From an uncultured Eubacteriales bacterium (lineage in GTDB: Bacteria > Bacillota_A > Clostridia > Christensenellales > Aristaeellaceae), in contig CADCQZ010000138.1 of the NCBI GenBank assembly GCA_902803675.1, forward strand, positions 1 to 8,282: a DNA stretch of 8,282 nucleotides. Direction: 5' to 3'. Position numbers and translations under genes: made by a program. Below, piece after piece: positions 6,301 through 8,282 of the stretch (its first letter is position 1; each line of letters starts with the position of its first letter). The notes under the pieces were generated by a model. The model saw only the letters and a list, made by a program, of their open reading frames with translations. It was not told the origin of the DNA and made no database searches.

Positions 6301-8034
6301 TCAGCGGCCGGAGCGCCGGTAAGCCTGTTCCCGCCGGAAGCACTTTTCACACACGCCGTAAGGATAGGTGACGTCGAGCTTCGCCCCGCACCGGGAACAG
6401 CGGCGCAGGTACAGCGCTCTGTCCTCCTGAAGAAAGCGGTTGATGAGGCGGCACAGTTCCTCCTTCTCATCCATCCGGTCCTCCTCCACCCCGATCCGGC
6501 GCAGGAGCTGATGGCGGATATCCAGTTCACGGTAACGGTCCTCACACTGTTCCAGGGAACCGAAACCCGAGAAAGGCTCCGGCAGATCCTGCCGCCGGAG
6601 GATCGCCCGCACGCAGGCGAGCCAGTAGGCTACCATCTGCTCACTGTCCGTATCCAGGGGGCAGCAGATCAGGTCGAACAGCAGCTTCCTTTTGATCTGC
6701 CGGGCGCTCTTTCCCAAAGCCCTGTACAGTTTCAGCGCGTCCGACATATCCACCCGGGTGAACCCGGGCTCCCGGGGCATCAGGTCCCATTCCGTGAGGA
6801 GACGGTCCAGGGGCCAGGGCGCGTCCAAAGCCGCGTCGGGGAACGGGATCGTCATCCTGGCGTAGGCCTTTTCCGGGCAGTCGAGGGCCGCGCGCACCCG
6901 CTGATGATCCGCCATGGACATGACCTCGCCCTTATCGTACATCCCGAACCGCCCGGCGCGCCCCGCCACCTGTTTGATCTCCCCCGTCCTGAGGGGGCGG
7001 CGTTCCCGGCCGTCGAACTTCGTGGTCTCGCAGAAGATGATCCGCCCGATGGGCAGTGATACGCCCATGCCGATGGCGTCCGTGGCCACCACCACATCCG
7101 TTTCCCCTTCGGCGAAGCGGCGGACCTCTTCCCGCCGGGAGACAGGGGGCAGGGCCCCATAGATCACAGAGGCAGCGATACCCATCTGATGCAGCTCCGC
7201 GGACAGGCCCAGCACGGCCTTCCGGGAAAACACGATGAAAGCGTCACCCTTTTTCGCGTCCCGCAGGTCGTTAAAGGGCCCCGCCCAGCAAAGCGGCGCA
7301 AGACGGCGATGCTCCACCACCGTATAGGCCGCGTCAAAACCGTCCAGGATCCCCGTGATCAGAGCCCTTGCCTCCGGCGCCAGGCAGATGTGGATCTCCG
7401 CCGCCCGGATCCCGTATAGGGCTTTCATCCAGCGGTCCCCCCGGTTCGGATCCGTGATCATCTGCGCTTCGTCGATGACGGCGATATCGTATTCCGTCCG
7501 GTAGTCCGCCATCTCGATGGTGGAGGCGGTGTGCTGAGCGCCCCATACCTCCACGCTCTCCTCCCCTGTGAGAAGGGAGCACCTGACGCCGTCCTTGTTG
7601 AGAGCGTCGAACACTTCCAGTGCCAGCAGGCGCAAAGGCCCTAAGTAAACGCCCTTTCCGCAGGCCTTGAGAGCCTGAAGGGCCTGATAGGTCTTGCCGC
7701 TGTTGGTGGGGCCGACATGGATGACGAAGCGCCGTTTCAGTTCCCGGGCCTCGTCACGCATGCGCGTGATGTCGAAGGACCTGAGATAGTTCTGGATCTG
7801 AGCGCTCTCATCGTCCCTGCCGCTTTTTTCCGCCTTCTCCGCCGCCCGGATGACTCTGGGATCCCTCAGCGCGTCCCGCACCTGGCGCGCGGTCCAGAAC
7901 ACCTGGGGCTTATGCCCGCCCCGGCGGGGAGGCAGGGTCACCGGCGCGGGAAACAGCCGCTCGATCACCCCGGCGGGGATCTTCAGTTCCCCTGTCAGCT
8001 GCGCTTTTGTATAACGTTCTCTCTTTAACCGCAT
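6301..8034 (-). CDS. Suv3-type superfamily 2 RNA helicase with C-terminal zinc ribbon
   Basis: This is a 577-residue ATP-dependent helicase that resembles Suv3, the helicase of the mitochondrial RNA degradosome. Motifs are I, GPTNSGKT (108-115); Ia, LGPLRLLALE (131-140); II, D-E-A-Q (188-191); V, ATDAIGMGVSLP (317-328); and VI, Q-V-A-G-R-A-G-R-F-G (355-364). The first 55 residues have an HTH-like look (K-A-Q-L-T then W-T-A-R-Q-V-R-D-A-L) ahead of the core. After a helical C-terminal region (about 405-540) come C546/C549 and C562/C565, a small zinc ribbon. By family it should unwind structured or R-loop RNA; any partner RNase is not encoded here. The ATG at 8034 has only a weak purine run (AAGAAAGAG) upstream, but no better in-frame start is visible. 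It lies upstream of ctsR with its own promoter and no strong terminator between. Confidence 0.88.
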   Translation of the reverse strand: MRLKRERYTKAQLTGELKIPAGVIERLFPAPVTLPPRRGGHKPQVFWTARQVRDALRDPRVIRAAEKAEKSGRDDESAQIQNYLRSFDITRMRDEARELKRRFVIHVGPTNSGKTYQALQALKACGKGVYLGPLRLLALEVFDALNKDGVRCSLLTGEESVEVWGAQHTASTIEMADYRTEYDIAVIDEAQMITDPNRGDRWMKALYGIRAAEIHICLAPEARALITGILDGFDAAYTVVEHRRLAPLCWAGPFNDLRDAKKGDAFIVFSRKAVLGLSAELHQMGIAASVIYGALPPVSRREEVRRFAEGETDVVVATDAIGMGVSLPIGRIIFCETTKFDGRERRPLRTGEIKQVAGRAGRFGMYDKGEVMSMADHQRVRAALDCPEKAYARMTIPFPDAALDAPWPLDRLLTEWDLMPREPGFTRVDMSDALKLYRALGKSARQIKRKLLFDLICCPLDTDSEQMVAYWLACVRAILRRQDLPEPFSGFGSLEQCEDRYRELDIRHQLLRRIGVEEDRMDEKEELCRLINRFLQEDRALYLRRCSRCGAKLDVTYPYGVCEKCFRREQAYRRSGR

Positions 8035-8107
8035 GTTCTCTTTCTTCGGCTCCGTCGTTTTTTCGTACGCCCGGCGGCCCGGGAAAACGGGATGACCGCC
8101 GATCGGG

Positions 8108-8137
8108 ATTGTATCACGAGTGAGCGGGATCTGTCAT
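8108..8137 (-). promoter_or_regulatory. Extended -10 promoter for the helicase gene
   Basis: On the minus strand -35 ATGACA (8137-8132, 5 of 6) and -10 TACAAT (8113-8108, 5 of 6) are 18 bp apart, and TGA directly precedes the -10, an extended -10 feature. Transcription would start near 8101, leaving about 66 nt before the ATG at 8034. That leader contains a CCCG/CGGG hairpin around 8080-8092. Confidence 0.65.
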
Positions 8138-8160
8138 CCGGCGGCCGTCATCATCCCGCC

Positions 8161-8176
8161 TCCTTCACGTGAAATG
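8161..8176. promoter_or_regulatory. parS-like CACGTG palindrome
   Basis: TTCACGTGAA (8164-8173) is a perfect 10-bp palindrome. Extended to 16 bp it matches 12 of the 16 positions of the Bacillus parS consensus TGTTTCACGTGAAACA, with all mismatches in the flanks. It lies in the intergenic region between divergent promoters, so it could equally be an operator for an unidentified regulator or a chance match. Confidence 0.3.
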
Positions 8177-8204
8177 TTACATCCGATCCCTCTTTATATG
8201 TTAC
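8174..8204 (+). repeat. Pair of ATGTTAC direct repeats
   Basis: ATGTTAC occurs at 8174-8180 and again at 8198-8204, with starts 24 bp apart, just upstream of the rightward -35 box. The spacing is a little over two helical turns, as for a regulator binding one face of the helix. No regulator gene is present in the window, and the AT-rich composition makes chance plausible. Confidence 0.3.
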
Positions 8205-8211
8205 GTTTATA

Positions 8212-8239
8212 TTTACTTTTCATTAATTTATGATATACT
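8212..8239 (+). promoter_or_regulatory. Rightward extended -10 promoter for a gene beyond the window
   Basis: -35 TTTACT (8212-8217, 4 of 6) and -10 TATACT (8234-8239, 5 of 6) are 16 bp apart, and TGA (8231-8233) gives an extended -10. It lies in the most AT-rich stretch of the window. Transcription would start near 8246 and continue past the right edge, divergent from the helicase. Confidence 0.6.
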
Positions 8240-8275
8240 GATGCTGAGTAAGTCCCTCTTCGGGGACGAAGCATC
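8240..8275 (+). promoter_or_regulatory. Two-tier hairpin at the start of the rightward transcript
   Basis: GATGCT (8240-8245) pairs with AGCATC (8270-8275), and inside it GTCCC (8252-8256) pairs with GGGAC (8263-8267) around TCTTCG. The asymmetric internal loop has GAGTAA on one side and GA on the other. There is no T-tract on either strand, so it is not a usual terminator. It may be the first helix of a leader RNA cut off by the window edge. The outer stem begins a few bases before the predicted start near 8246, so that start or the stem assignment may be slightly off. Confidence 0.4.
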
Positions 8276-8282
8276 ACCACCC

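Noticed and set aside
8134..8154. Six-codon minus-strand ORF (M-M-T-A-A-G) behind a GGAGG
   Set aside because: It overlaps the predicted -35 box of the helicase promoter and so would be transcribed only from an additional upstream start, for which I see no clear promoter.
1..8282. CRISPR arrays, insertion sequences, tRNA or rRNA genes, phage genes
   Set aside because: No repeated spacer-like units, transposase motifs, terminal inverted repeats or tRNA-like folds are visible; the genes are ordinary chromosomal ones with consistent codon use.

Overview
The window looks like chromosomal DNA from a high-G+C member of the Bacillota (Firmicutes), probably a Clostridia-type lineage. The evidence is the complete ctsR-mcsA-mcsB-clpC operon, which is a Firmicutes hallmark, together with strong AAAGGAGG-type ribosome binding sites, sigma-A-like promoters and a CtsR operator. 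I cannot assign a genus from the sequence alone.

Layout. Positions 1-281 hold a sigma-A-type promoter (48-76) and a leader of about 200 nt. The leader carries a 25-codon upstream ORF with a near-perfect Shine-Dalgarno and a 12-bp stem that overlaps its start codon. It precedes mgtE (282-1634, + strand), a complete 450-residue Mg2+ channel/transporter. An intrinsic terminator (1656-1686) sits between mgtE and the convergent clpC. On the minus strand, read from right to left, come a Suv3-type RNA helicase (8034-6301), then a sigma-A promoter with an overlapping CtsR operator (6235-6185), then ctsR (6162-5665), mcsA (5675-5157), mcsB (5164-4154) and clpC (4136-1716). The right edge (8035-8282) holds a leftward promoter for the helicase, a rightward promoter with a hairpin at the start of its transcript (the gene lies outside the window), and an AT-rich stretch with a parS-like CACGTG palindrome.

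How the genes work together. CtsR represses its own operon. McsA activates the arginine kinase McsB, which phosphorylates arginines on CtsR and on damaged proteins, and ClpC (with ClpP, encoded elsewhere) unfolds pArg-marked substrates. The genes overlap by 11 and 8 nt and then are separated by 17 nt, so they are translationally coupled. Two residue-level oddities fall on the pArg-recognition surfaces: the second ClpC N-domain repeat lacks the expected Glu, and the C-terminal McsB motif is L-E-x-x-R-A rather than R-D-x-x-R-A.

The most novel item is the mgtE leader. Its small ORF starts with an acidic run and contains Asp-Pro-x-Pro, which recalls the enterobacterial MgtL leader peptide. It is embedded in a stable RNA fold that I do not recognise as the M-box riboswitch.
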